Below, one piece after another: positions 56,060 through 64,000 of a stretch of 64,000 nucleotides of DNA (the first letter of the stretch is position 1; each line of letters starts with the position of its first letter). The position numbers and the translations under genes are program-made. This stretch comes from Cellvibrio sp. PSBB006 (GTDB taxonomy: Bacteria > Pseudomonadota > Gammaproteobacteria > Pseudomonadales > Cellvibrionaceae): positions 1,240,001 through 1,304,000 of the forward strand of contig NZ_CP021382.1 in assembly GCF_002162135.1 (NCBI RefSeq). The letters are read 5' to 3'. The notes under the pieces were generated by a model. That model saw nothing but the letters and a program-made list of their open reading frames with translations, did not search any database and had not been told where the DNA came from.

Positions 56060-56218
56060 GCAGGGATCACGGAGTCAGGTGCGAGACCATCACCCGCATG
56101 GACGACCCACATGGATGTGGGAAGTTTGCCGAAGCGCCGGGAGCGCGTAGGCATCAGGGTGTTGAGCCTACAGGGAAGTATTCACGGCGTGTCTCGCACC
56201 TGACTCCGTGATCCCTGC
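56060..56218. repeat. Palindromic element E
   Basis: Perfect 28-bp inverted arms (56060-56087 and 56191-56218) surround a 103-base core. The core contains the CCCACATGGATGTGGG hairpin, CGAAGCGCCGGGAGCGCGTA, a GTAGGC/GCCTAC hairpin, and CTACAGGGAAGTATTCACGG. It shares its left and middle modules with reverse-complemented D, and its right module with A. It lies 19 bases after the cheR stop and could act as its terminator. Confidence 0.9.
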
Positions 56219-56237
56219 CCACCTACTAACAAAATCA

Positions 56238-57179
56238 CTAAACAGCCCGATACAAAATCCCAGGCTCACACCGCACCATCTCAAACAAATCCGCCGCCCC
56301 CGCCAACCCCTCCGAAGACCCCAAAAATAAAATCCCCTTCGGCTTCAACGACGCATGGATCTTCTGCAAAATCTGCCGCTTCAACTCCGCATTAAAATAA
56401 ATCAACACATTCCGGCAAAACACGATATCGAATTTACCCAACATCGCATACGAATCCATCAGATTCCACGCTTTAAACTCAACCCGTTCACGCACCAACG
56501 GCTTAACCCGCCACACGTTATCCGACGCCTTATCAAAATACCGCTGCAAACGTTCATCCGAAAGACCGCGCAACACCGACAAGCGATCGTATTCCGCCTT
56601 GCGCGCCTGATCCAGAATCGTCGCCGATACATCCGTCGCCACAATTTGTACCGGGCGCGGCAAGGCGCCCATATTCTGGCGGCGATATTCCTCTACCATC
56701 ATGCTGATCGAATAAGGTTCCTGGCCGGACGAACACGCGGCAGACCAGATGCGGATCGGGCCGAACATTTTATTGTTACCACCCATCAGCTGCGGCAGCA
56801 GTTGCGTGCGTAAATGTTCGTAGGGATAAATGTCGCGAAACCAGAAGGTTTCGTTGGTGGTCATGGCGTCGATAACTTGATCGCGCAATTTGCGATTGGT
56901 GTTTTGTTTTAAGGCCCGCACCAGATCGCTGAATGAATGCAGTTTGTGCTCTTCCAGCAAACGCCGGATGCGGTTGGAGACGAGGTACTGTTTGTTATCG
57001 CCCAGCGCAATGCCGCAAGCATCCTGCAGGAATTGCCTGAAAAGATCGAATTCTGCCTGATCAAAATTATCACGATGTGCTGACACGGCGGTTCCTGTAA
57101 CACTGGGGGTCGATGTTGTACCTGACAACCCTGAGCCAATCCTGGTCTCCGGTGATTTATTCCCGAAATCTTTTTTCAT
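56238..57179 (-). CDS. cheR: Chemotaxis protein methyltransferase CheR
   Basis: A 313-aa SAM-dependent methyltransferase that methylates glutamates of chemoreceptors. The N-terminal CheR helical domain is at about 40-100, the SAM-binding region reads IWSAACSSGQEPYSISMM (about 145-162), and VFCRNVLIYF is typical. About 38 residues of low-complexity Ser/Thr/Gly precede the conserved part. There is no strong ribosome-binding site at the ATG 57179, so the true start could be internal. It follows cheV by 102 bases. Confidence 0.93.
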   Translation of the reverse strand: MKKDFGNKSPETRIGSGLSGTTSTPSVTGTAVSAHRDNFDQAEFDLFRQFLQDACGIALGDNKQYLVSNRIRRLLEEHKLHSFSDLVRALKQNTNRKLRDQVIDAMTTNETFWFRDIYPYEHLRTQLLPQLMGGNNKMFGPIRIWSAACSSGQEPYSISMMVEEYRRQNMGALPRPVQIVATDVSATILDQARKAEYDRLSVLRGLSDERLQRYFDKASDNVWRVKPLVRERVEFKAWNLMDSYAMLGKFDIVFCRNVLIYFNAELKRQILQKIHASLKPKGILFLGSSEGLAGAADLFEMVRCEPGILYRAV

Positions 57180-57281
57180 ACATCAATCACAAAACCATCT
57201 GACTTTTCACTGTTGTTATGAGATGGCTTCTTCCCACAACACCTCGCTGTTTTTTTGAGTATTAACTCCCCGTGATATCAC

Positions 57282-58235
57282 CTACTCTTTTTTATCCAAC
57301 AGGTTTTCTCCGGTGGTTTTCATCAAGTGGTCGTTGACACGACGCGCCAGTTCATCGGGGTGGAATTTTGCCAGGAAGTCATCTGCGCCGACTTTTTTCA
57401 CCATGGCTTCGTTAAATACACCGCTTAACGATGTGTGCAGGATGATATGAAGTTTTTTAAGATCCGGATTGTTGCGCACCTCGGCGGTAAAGGTGTAGCC
57501 GTCCATCTCCGGCATTTCAATATCACAAATAATCAACACCAGTTCGTCGTAAGGATTTTTACCAGCAGCGATTAAATCCTTGAGGTAGTTGAAGGCTTCG
57601 AGACCGTCTTTTTTGAGGGTGGTTTTGATGCCCATGGATTCAATGACCCGTTGAATCTGTTTCCGCGCAATGGATGAATCGTCCACAATCAGTACGTGCT
57701 TTTCTACAGCGCGTTCAGCAATACCACTTTCCACCACACCGGCGCTGATCTCTTCGCGCGGAGGTGAAACCTCGGCGAGGATTTTTTCTACATCAATAAT
57801 CTCAACCAGCTGGCCATCCACCTGGGTTACCGCTGTCAGATAATGTTCTTTACCGGCACCTTTGGGTGGCGGATGGATATCGCCCCAGTTCATGTTGACG
57901 ATACGCTCCACCGAACTCACCAGGAAACCCTGGGCGGTGCGATTGTATTCCGTGATGATCACAAAACAATTGGCAATATCCGGCAAAGCGCGCCGACCGA
58001 TAGCCAGGTTCATATCCATGATCGGCAAGGTGCCGCCACGGATATGGGCCACGCCGCGCACGACAGCACTGCGGCCGGGTATCGCATTGAGCGGGGGACA
58101 TTGCAGGACCTCTTTCACTTTAAAGACGTTGATCCCGTACATCTGTTGGCCACCCAACCTAAACAACAGGAGCTCCAGGCGATTCTGCCCCACCAACTGG
58201 GTGCGTTGGTTGACGCTATCCATTACTCCGGCCAT
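57282..58235 (-). CDS. cheV: Chemotaxis coupling protein CheV
   Basis: A 317-aa protein with an N-terminal CheW-like domain (about 15-160, with LLLFRLGGQQMYGINVFKV and RGVAHIRGGTLPIMDMN) and a C-terminal receiver (about 175-310) with phosphoacceptor Asp in ICDIEMPEMDG. It couples receptors to CheA, with adaptation by phosphorylation. It lies divergent to flgA across 58236-58443 and is co-directional with cheR, the usual Pseudomonas arrangement beside flgA. Confidence 0.94.
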   Translation of the reverse strand: MAGVMDSVNQRTQLVGQNRLELLLFRLGGQQMYGINVFKVKEVLQCPPLNAIPGRSAVVRGVAHIRGGTLPIMDMNLAIGRRALPDIANCFVIITEYNRTAQGFLVSSVERIVNMNWGDIHPPPKGAGKEHYLTAVTQVDGQLVEIIDVEKILAEVSPPREEISAGVVESGIAERAVEKHVLIVDDSSIARKQIQRVIESMGIKTTLKKDGLEAFNYLKDLIAAGKNPYDELVLIICDIEMPEMDGYTFTAEVRNNPDLKKLHIILHTSLSGVFNEAMVKKVGADDFLAKFHPDELARRVNDHLMKTTGENLLDKKE

Positions 58236-58307
58236 GTAATACCTCTTTATCTATGTAAGCTCAGCCAAGAGCCGGGTTATACAAAACACCGCCACGGTGA
58301 TCTGCCG

Positions 58308-58326
58308 GCGGCACAGTCTTTGCTTT
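58308..58326 (+). promoter_or_regulatory. Sigma-54 promoter of flgA
   Basis: The plus strand reads GCGGCACAGTCTTTGCTTT, with GG (58310-58311) and GC (58322-58323) exactly 10 bases apart, about 120 bases before the flgA ATG. Confidence 0.75.
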
Positions 58327-58443
58327 AATTCAACAGTAAGCGCTATAGCGGCTAAAAACCGTCACTCTTTAGTGGATGATTGCCGTAGCGGCAAACGAAT
58401 GTGGGCATTTGCGCCGCATCCACCTATGAGGATAGGACAAATT

Positions 58444-59181
58444 ATGGGAATTCGTAGTTTTTATCTGGTTGGTGGGCTCCTGAAACGGCTACTGGCAGTG
58501 GCCGGCGTGGTTTTCTTGACGCTGCAGCCCAGCCAGGCGAATCCGGCCAGACAAGACCTGGGCGACCTGCAGCAACAAGTTAAAATCTTCTTGCAAGACC
58601 ACTACCGGCAGCAGGACGTTGAGCGGGTCGACATTACGGTCGGCAACCTCGATCCGCGTTTGGTGTTGGCGGCTTGCACCCAGCCTTTAACCATGACCTT
58701 GAATGACCCGAGCAACAGTGGCGGCAACCTGACAGTACAAACCCGCTGCGAAGCCACCCAGAGCTGGTCTATTTATGTGCCGGCCCAGGTGTCGCTGTTT
58801 CGTCCCCTCGCGGTGGCGAGCCGCCCCCTGATGCGCGGCGATGTAATCAGCGAACGCGACATCCAGATTGACGTGGTGAATGTCAGCCAGCTTCGGCAAG
58901 GCTATCTGGCGCGGCGCGAAAGCATTATCGGTCAGGAGTTGCAGCGTCCGATGAATACCGGCGAGGCATTTCGCGGTTCGATCCTGGAAGCGCCTTTGGT
59001 CATCAAGCGCGGCGACGCCGTTCATATTGAAATGCAAGCTGGCACCATTGCTGTGAATTCCACCGGTATCGCGATGGCCAATGGGCGGATCGGTCAGCGT
59101 ATTCGGGTTCGCAACAGCCAGTCTGAGCGGATTGTCAGTGCCGAAGTGGTGAGTGCTGGCAAGGTAAGAACATCGATTTAA
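58444..59181 (+). CDS. flgA: P-ring assembly chaperone FlgA
   Basis: A 245-aa periplasmic chaperone for FlgI. It has a signal peptide (about 1-33, ending near SQANP) and the SAF domain, with LFRPLAVASRPLMRGDVI and GEAFRGSILEAPLVIKRGD. The C-terminal IRVRNSQSERIVSAEVV is typical. I take the ATG at 58444, which follows AGGAC; the longer frame to 58297 runs through the promoter region. It is transcribed away from cheV and is followed by flgM under a separate promoter. Confidence 0.94.
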   Translation: MGIRSFYLVGGLLKRLLAVAGVVFLTLQPSQANPARQDLGDLQQQVKIFLQDHYRQQDVERVDITVGNLDPRLVLAACTQPLTMTLNDPSNSGGNLTVQTRCEATQSWSIYVPAQVSLFRPLAVASRPLMRGDVISERDIQIDVVNVSQLRQGYLARRESIIGQELQRPMNTGEAFRGSILEAPLVIKRGDAVHIEMQAGTIAVNSTGIAMANGRIGQRIRVRNSQSERIVSAEVVSAGKVRTSI

Positions 59182-59234
59182 TCGGTTGATTTACACGAAA
59201 TGTGCACGAGATCAAATTTATGCAGGAATATCAT

Positions 59235-59261
59235 TAAAGTTCCTGTAAATCAGGCCGATAG
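59235..59261 (+). promoter_or_regulatory. Sigma-28 promoter of flgM
   Basis: TTAAAGTTCC and GCCGATAG are arranged with 15 bases between TAAA (59235-59238) and the -10 element (59254-59261), which matches GCCGATAA at 7 of 8 positions. It lets sigma-28 raise its own anti-sigma factor. Confidence 0.85.
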
Positions 59262-59376
59262 CTGACACAGGAGTCCTGTTTCTTTGGCGAGGACGCCGAA
59301 ACTCAGGCACACTCCACGCGGGCTTACCCGCCTTTGCGTTATCAGCTACAGCCATTAACTCAGTTGGGGAAACACC

Positions 59377-59691
59377 ATGGTTATCGACACAAACAACAAC
59401 CTTACTCCCGGAAGCGCGTCCAGCACTCGCGGCCGTGGCACCACACCCGTAGCACCGTCTACCGGTAAAACTGCTGCCGCGCCGGCTGAAACAGCAGCCA
59501 ATAAGGAGAACGTCGTGTTGAGTCAGGAGGCACAACGTCTCAATCGCTTGCAGGCCAACATCAGTCAGTCCCCTGACGTGGATGTTGAACGTGTCGCGGC
59601 GTTAAAGCTGGCAATCGCCAGCGGTCGGTTTGAAATCAACGTCGAACGCATTGCCGAAAACCTGTTAAAGCAAGACGACCTGTTAGGTTAA
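59377..59691 (+). CDS. flgM: Anti-sigma-28 factor FlgM
   Basis: A 104-aa anti-sigma factor that holds FliA until the hook is complete and is then exported. The C-terminal FlgM domain is recognisable (VVLSQEAQRLNRLQANISQS; RVAALKLAIASGRFEINVERIAENLL). The N-terminal 45 residues are disordered and Ala/Thr/Pro-rich, as usual. It is preceded by a sigma-28 promoter and followed by flgN after 162 bases. Confidence 0.94.
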   Translation: MVIDTNNNLTPGSASSTRGRGTTPVAPSTGKTAAAPAETAANKENVVLSQEAQRLNRLQANISQSPDVDVERVAALKLAIASGRFEINVERIAENLLKQDDLLG

Positions 59692-59853
59692 GGGCCGTTG
59701 CTGCCGCCCCCAACCGGCAGCGATGGTCAATGGCGCATCTGATCATTCCACCTGACAAGACACGATGTCGTTCAGCGGTTGAGATGATGCAGTAGCAAGG
59801 CCCTGCGAGCCTGTCCTCCCGGTCGGTTTGCGAGGTTTTTAATAAACGCAGAG
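59692..59853 (+). other. flgM-flgN intergenic region with weak hairpin
   Basis: GCTGCCG and CGGCAGC, just after the flgM stop (about 59700-59725), form a 7-bp stem without a T-run. Otherwise the stretch is plain leader sequence ending in AGAGGTGACT before flgN. No promoter is evident, so flgN probably shares the flgM transcript. Confidence 0.4.
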
Positions 59854-60339
59854 GTGACTATGTCCACACTCCATCCGCACAGCCTGCATAACATGATTGC
59901 CCAAGACAGCGCGGCAATCGGCGAATTGAAATCCTTGTTACTGCGCGAACGCGAGCTTCTTGAACAGCGCGATCACAGCGAACTGCCGGCCATCATCGAA
60001 CGCAAAGATCAGCTACTTGAAACCCTTGGGCTCAATGCCAAACAGCGCGCGAGCCTGTTGAAGGCAGCCGGTTTTAAAGCATCGCCCGAACAATGGGAAA
60101 TCTTCCTGGGGCAGAATGCGGCTACCCGTGACCTGCTGGAAAGCTGGCGCACCCTGATGGCGGAGTTTGCCCAGTGCAAATCGCTCAATGAAATTAACGG
60201 CAAGATGATCGGTCGCTCCAAGCAGACCCTCGGTCAGCTGCTTAACCTGTTACGTGGCCAGGTTGCTGCCCCCCAGTTGTATACCAGCGCCGGTTCCACC
60301 ACCAGTTCCGCCAGTTCCCACTGTATCGCGGAAGCCTGA
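59854..60339 (+). CDS. flgN: Flagellar export chaperone FlgN
   Basis: A 161-aa helical chaperone for FlgK and FlgL. It starts MSTLHPHSLHNMIAQDSA at 59854 with AGAGGTGA upstream. LLLRERELLEQRDHSELPAI and ERKDQLLETLGLNAKQR are typical of FlgN, and a disordered Ser/Thr tail ends the protein. It follows flgM. A 12-bp hairpin lies immediately downstream. Confidence 0.92.
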   Translation: MTMSTLHPHSLHNMIAQDSAAIGELKSLLLRERELLEQRDHSELPAIIERKDQLLETLGLNAKQRASLLKAAGFKASPEQWEIFLGQNAATRDLLESWRTLMAEFAQCKSLNEINGKMIGRSKQTLGQLLNLLRGQVAAPQLYTSAGSTTSSASSHCIAEA

Positions 60340-60346
60340 TAAGGCG

Positions 60347-60376
60347 GGAATCGCCTGACATATATCAGGCGATTCC
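60347..60376 (+). terminator. Hairpin after flgN
   Basis: GGAATCGCCTGA (60347-60358) pairs perfectly with TCAGGCGATTCC (60365-60376) over a 6-base loop, 7 bases after the flgN stop. There is no pure T-run (the sequence continues with a CT-rich stretch), so termination is likely but not certain. Confidence 0.6.
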
Positions 60377-60420
60377 ACCACTCTCTCTCCCTTTGCCTTG
60401 GATTATGTGGCAAAACTTTT

Positions 60421-60426
60421 TACAAT
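60421..60426 (+). promoter_or_regulatory. -10 element of the tRNA-Arg promoter
   Basis: TACAAT is followed by a GC-rich discriminator (GGCGCCGC), as in stringently controlled stable-RNA promoters. The -35 is poor (TTGGAT at 60398-60403, 17-base spacing). Confidence 0.45.
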
Positions 60427-60453
60427 GGCGCCGCTTCGCAAACTCAATGCCAT

Positions 60454-60530
60454 GCTCCGGTAGCTCAGTTGGATAGAGCAGCCGCCTCCTAAGCGGCAGG
60501 TCGGACGTTCAAATCGTCTCCGGGGCACCA
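60454..60530 (+). tRNA. tRNA-Arg (anticodon CCT)
   Basis: A 77-base cloverleaf with acceptor GCTCCGG/CCGGGGC, D arm GCTC...GAGC, anticodon arm GCCGC-CTCCTAA-GCGGC giving anticodon CCT (reads AGG), 5-base variable loop, and T arm with TTCAAAT loop. The 3' CCA is encoded. It is unaccompanied by other tRNAs and lies between flgN and rsmE. Confidence 0.96.
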
Positions 60531-60580
60531 CTCTTTTCATTACGCCGTTTCTAGTCCGCCGCCATTCTGGATGATCTTTT

Positions 60581-61291
60581 GTGAACCTGATTCTTCTGTC
60601 CGTTGATGATCTTGTTTCACCCACCCAGGCCCGGTTGCGCGATGAACGGCGCGTGCAGCATATCCTGAACATTCATAAAGCCGGTGTGGACGATCAACTG
60701 AAAGTGGGTTTGATCAATGGGTTGATCGGCACCGCCAGTATCACCGCGATTTATCCGGGTGAAATTGAATTAGCCGTAGACTTGCAACACGCACCGCCGG
60801 CCCCCTTACCGTTAACCCTGGTGCTCGCCCTACCCCGCCCCAAGATGCTCAAACGCATCCTGCAAAACTGCGCCACTCTCGGGATAAAGGATATCGTTCT
60901 GATTAACAGCTACCGCGTGGAAAAAAGTTATTGGCAAACACCGATCCTTGAAGCGAACAGTATCCGCGATCATTTGCTGTTGGGCCTGGAACAAGGTGGC
61001 GATACACAGATGCCACAGGTACGACTGGCAAAACGCTTCAAACCTTTTGTAGAAGATGAATTGCCGGGATTAATACAGGATTCCCGTGCGCTGGTGGCTC
61101 ACCCCTATACCGACACTGCTTGCCCGAGGCAAATTGACGGGCGAGTGACGCTGGCGATTGGTCCGGAGGGCGGATTCATTTCTTACGAGATAGATTTATT
61201 GATGCGTTGCGGTTTTGAAGCGGTACATGTGGGCGAACGCATTCTGCGCGTTGATACGGCAATTCCCTTCATCATCAGCCGCTTATTTTAA
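60581..61291 (+). CDS. rsmE: 16S rRNA m3U1498 methyltransferase RsmE
   Basis: A 236-aa SPOUT-class methyltransferase that makes N3-methyluridine at 16S position 1498. The SAM-binding knot is seen in LALPRPKMLKRILQNCATLG, VTLAIGPEGGF and LGERILRVDTAI-like VGERILRVDTAIP. Start codon GTG at 60581 with only a weak upstream GGAT. The last 4 bases overlap the 3' end of the convergent GGDEF/EAL gene, so there is no room for an independent terminator. Confidence 0.93.
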   Translation: MNLILLSVDDLVSPTQARLRDERRVQHILNIHKAGVDDQLKVGLINGLIGTASITAIYPGEIELAVDLQHAPPAPLPLTLVLALPRPKMLKRILQNCATLGIKDIVLINSYRVEKSYWQTPILEANSIRDHLLLGLEQGGDTQMPQVRLAKRFKPFVEDELPGLIQDSRALVAHPYTDTACPRQIDGRVTLAIGPEGGFISYEIDLLMRCGFEAVHVGERILRVDTAIPFIISRLF

Positions 61292-63741
61292 CTGTCGCGC
61301 TGCTGATCAGTGCGCAGGATATCTTCGAAGGCCGTGAGGTTTACGGCGGGACTGAAATAATAACCCTGATAGAAATGACACCCATATTGTTTGAGGATGG
61401 TCAGCTGTTCTGCCTGCTCGACACCTTCGGCAACCACTTCCATATCCAACAAGCGCCCCATGGTGATGATGGTTTCCACCAACACCCGATCATTGCGATC
61501 TTCGATAATGTCGCGCACAAAGCCTTGGTCAATCTTCAAGACACCCACCGGCAAACGTTTTAAATAACTGATAGACGAATAACCCGTACCGAAATCATCC
61601 AACGAAAAACTGATGCCCTGGTCTGCCAGCACGGTCATGGTAGTAATGGCTTCATCGACACGCTGGATCACAATGCCTTCGGTAATTTCCATCTCCAGTG
61701 ATTTGTGCGGAATGGCGTAGGTATCCAGTGTTTGCAACACATCATCAACAAACGCATTGCGGCGGAACTGTCGCGGGCTGATATTAATACTCAGACGCAT
61801 ACCGTCTTGCCATAGACCCTGTTCCTGCCAGCGCACCAGGGTTTTACACGCTTCTTCCAATACCCACTGACCCACCTCCAGAATCATGCCGGAGGTTTCC
61901 AGTACCGGAATAAAATCTATAGGAGAAATCGTGCCTTTGGTGGGATGCAACCAGCGCAATAAAGCCTCTGCGCCTTTTACGCGACCACTGCGCACGTCGA
62001 CCTTGGGCTGGAAATATAATTCGAATTGTTGTTCATCGAGCGCGCGATGCAAGTCGCCTTCCATCACCAATTGCCGACTGACTTTATCGGCCATTTCCTC
62101 GTTGAAAAACTCAATGGAGTCGCGGCCTTTTTCTTTTACCTGATACATCGCGGTATCCGCATAGCGCAAGAGTTCGTGAACCGAATTATTGCGATCGGGA
62201 TACACCACCACACCCACACTACAGGTCACGCGCAATTCCATATTGTCGTACACGCAGGGTTGCGAAATAACGGCGCGAATTTTTTCGCTGATTTCACCCG
62301 CGCGTAACGCGGCGGTTCCGAGATCCTGATCCAGTACGGTCAGCACCACCACAAATTCATCGCCGCTCAAGCGCGCCACCAGGTCTTCATCGCGCACGGT
62401 GCGCGTCAAGCGACTGGCCACTTCCTGCAATACCCGATCACCGACCGGATGCCCCAGTGAATCGTTGATATTCTTGAATTGATCGAGATCGATAAATAAC
62501 ACTGCACCGTAATAGGCGTGGCGCTCCGCGCGGCGCAGTTCGTGCTCCAGCCGCTCAACCAGTTGGATACGATTGGGCAATCCGGTCAACGCATCATGGT
62601 GCGCCATATATTCCATCTTTGCCTGGGCATTTTTACGTTCTGTCACGTCTACCGATACAATCAGCGCGACTTTTTCGTCGTAAAACGCCATCGGCATAAT
62701 ATGGGTTTGCAGATAAATGCTTTCGCCCGTTGCTGTAACAAAAACTTCTTCAAAGACATCAATCGCCTGTCCACCGCTGATAACCCTCTGATCGTTTTGC
62801 AACATGGAGTCAATATCAAATACCGAATTTTTTAACAGCTGACGCACATGCTGATTACGCATTTGCTCCTGGGTAAAACCCAACTTGTCGGACAACGCCT
62901 TGTTGGCAAACAAATAATAACCCGCGATATTGCGCGCACCGATCATGACCGGAAGGCTATCGATAATCTGCCGCAAGTGCTCTTCACTTTTACGCAAAGC
63001 AAGTTCTACCGCGCGCCGTTTTGCCAGGGACAACTCCACTACATCGAGCAATTGGTTACTGCTGCTGATCAGTTGCGCCAGCTCATCTTTACGCCGCGCC
63101 GGTAGCGGCGTCAGCCGTTGCACACCGGGATGATCGGGATTGATGTTGTTGATTTCACGAGCCAGCTTCGCGAGAGGTTTGGTGAGCGTGAAATAAAATG
63201 CAAAGAACAGCAGCAATACCAACAGCATATTGCGCAATACGCCAGTGAACAAACCCAGTTCTGAACGCGCATAAAAACCCGCTAGCGCCTGGTCCATATC
63301 CACCGAAAAACGGATATTGCCTGCGGTACCTTCGGCATACCCGGCAATCATCAGATCCGCTGAATATTCCTTGCTACTTTGGGTCAGTTGTTCTGTCATC
63401 CAGCGCGTTGTGGAAGGGGGGCGTTCACTGCGCCCCTGGGCGAGAATATTACCGAGTTCATCCGTAATGGTGACCTCATAGATAAAGCCATAGCGCAACA
63501 GTCCGTTGACGACTTCATCGGAAAGTTCATCGTCAAGGGTTTGCACGGAACGGGCAGCAGGCGGCGTGGCCACTTCGATAACCCGATTGATGAGGCTTTC
63601 CAGTTCTTCCTGTTGGTTATGAAAATCGAGGTATAGCTGTGCTGAGCTCATAAAAAAGCTGAGCACAAACGCCAAAATAATACCGATCTTGGCTAATTGA
63701 AAAGAGATGCCGTGAAAAAACGACGGAGGGTTATCTCTCAT
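61288..63741 (-). CDS. Membrane PAS-GGDEF-EAL c-di-GMP protein
   Basis: An 817-aa protein. It has membrane segments at about 15-35 and 165-190 flanking a periplasmic sensor, then a HAMP-like linker and a PAS domain (about 255-375). The GGDEF domain reads SGDEF, with an RxxD inhibitory site five residues before it (RDEDLVARL). The EAL domain (about 555-805) has AEALLRW intact, plus the typical DDFGTGYSS and KIDQGFVRDI. The EAL part should be an active phosphodiesterase; the diguanylate cyclase part may be active or regulatory. Placement by the flagellar locus suggests a role in the motility-to-biofilm switch. Confidence 0.9.
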   Translation of the reverse strand: MRDNPPSFFHGISFQLAKIGIILAFVLSFFMSSAQLYLDFHNQQEELESLINRVIEVATPPAARSVQTLDDELSDEVVNGLLRYGFIYEVTITDELGNILAQGRSERPPSTTRWMTEQLTQSSKEYSADLMIAGYAEGTAGNIRFSVDMDQALAGFYARSELGLFTGVLRNMLLVLLLFFAFYFTLTKPLAKLAREINNINPDHPGVQRLTPLPARRKDELAQLISSSNQLLDVVELSLAKRRAVELALRKSEEHLRQIIDSLPVMIGARNIAGYYLFANKALSDKLGFTQEQMRNQHVRQLLKNSVFDIDSMLQNDQRVISGGQAIDVFEEVFVTATGESIYLQTHIMPMAFYDEKVALIVSVDVTERKNAQAKMEYMAHHDALTGLPNRIQLVERLEHELRRAERHAYYGAVLFIDLDQFKNINDSLGHPVGDRVLQEVASRLTRTVRDEDLVARLSGDEFVVVLTVLDQDLGTAALRAGEISEKIRAVISQPCVYDNMELRVTCSVGVVVYPDRNNSVHELLRYADTAMYQVKEKGRDSIEFFNEEMADKVSRQLVMEGDLHRALDEQQFELYFQPKVDVRSGRVKGAEALLRWLHPTKGTISPIDFIPVLETSGMILEVGQWVLEEACKTLVRWQEQGLWQDGMRLSINISPRQFRRNAFVDDVLQTLDTYAIPHKSLEMEITEGIVIQRVDEAITTMTVLADQGISFSLDDFGTGYSSISYLKRLPVGVLKIDQGFVRDIIEDRNDRVLVETIITMGRLLDMEVVAEGVEQAEQLTILKQYGCHFYQGYYFSPAVNLTAFEDILRTDQQRDS

Positions 63742-63761
63742 TTATACATATGATCCGTGAT

Positions 63762-63789
63762 AAAAAAGGAGAGCGCCGCAGCAGCGGCG
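63762..63789 (-). terminator. Terminator after the alanine dehydrogenase gene
   Basis: CGCCGC (63774-63779) and GCGGCG (63784-63789) form a 6-bp stem. On the minus strand it is followed after six bases by a run of six T. It is downstream of the gene at 63873 and before the GGDEF/EAL gene start. Confidence 0.55.
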
Positions 63790-63872
63790 AGAAAATTAGT
63801 GTGGACAGGCCCTGGCTGAAGTATAGATCAATATCGATTGAACGAATCCCGCAGACTAACTTTTTATACTAA

Positions 63873-64000
63873 TTATTCACGTGCCACCCGGTCGGCGGCT
63901 CGCCATGAAATACCCAACGATTCCGCCACGGCGGCATGGGTCAATTCGCCGCGCAGTATATTGATACCGGCCAACAAATGCGGGTCAGCAAGGGCCGCTG
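63873..64000 (-). CDS. ald: Probable alanine dehydrogenase, C-terminal fragment
   Basis: The last 42 codons of a gene that begins beyond the right edge. The end reads ALADPHLLAGINILRGELTH then AAVAESLGISW, which matches the conserved C-terminal pattern of alanine dehydrogenase (Asn-Pro-leading, GxNxxxGxxTxxAVAE). Alanine dehydrogenase converts L-alanine to pyruvate and ammonia with NAD. Only the tail is seen, so the assignment rests on that motif alone. The stop TAA lies at 63873-63875. Confidence 0.6.
   Translation of the reverse strand, partial: AALADPHLLAGINILRGELTHAAVAESLGISWRAADRVARE

Noticed and set aside
58297..58443. Longer N-terminus of FlgA
   Set aside because: It runs through the sigma-54 promoter and would bury the signal peptide.
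60454..60530. tRNA-Arg as attachment site of an integrated element
   Set aside because: No integrase and no direct repeat of the tRNA 3' end were seen in the window.

Overview
The window looks like chromosomal DNA of a polarly flagellated gammaproteobacterium. The FleQ/FleS/FleR regulators, the flgBCDE and flgFGHIJKL operons, flgAMN, CheV and the gene order resemble Pseudomonas. The accessory genes and repeats suggest a Cellvibrionaceae (Cellvibrio-like) genome. That placement is an inference from gene style, not from a marker gene.

Right to left on the minus strand the flagellar locus runs cheV-cheR, flgBCDE, flgFGHIJKL plus a FliT-like gene, fliC2-flaG, fliC1, fliD, fliS2-fliT-fliS1 and fleQ, then fleS-fleR and finally fliE at the left edge. 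flgA, flgM and flgN lie on the plus strand at the right. Promoter reading gives a coherent hierarchy. Sigma-54-type elements (GG-N10-GC) precede fliE, fleS, flgB, flgF, flgA and fliC1. Sigma-28-type elements (TAAA-N15-GCCGATAA) precede fliC2, fliD, fliS2 and flgM.

Two blocks interrupt this order. About 24 kb between fleQ and fleS (7.4-31.7 kb) carries an aldo/keto reductase; a six-gene operon (HlyD adaptor, acyltransferase, ABC ATPase, duplicated permease, NtrC-like regulator, histidine kinase) with its own sigma-54 promoter; a Bcr/CflA-type efflux pump; an RhlE helicase; a 3013-residue two-partner-secretion exoprotein with RTX-like motifs; and a lipoprotein with propeller-like repeats. About 4 kb between fleR and fliE (0.6-4.4 kb) carries a Fur-box-controlled TonB receptor, a PepSY membrane protein and a small orphan ORF.

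The right end holds tRNA-Arg(CCT), rsmE, a PAS-GGDEF-EAL protein and the C-terminal end of a probable alanine dehydrogenase.

The least explained structure is a family of long intergenic palindromes (881-986, 7482-7589, 7824-7925, 55715-55871, 56060-56218). In the last four, each copy has perfect 25-28 bp arms whose sequence is private to the locus, around a shared mosaic core. Those four copies form two convergent pairs that enclose short gene-fragment-like spacers.
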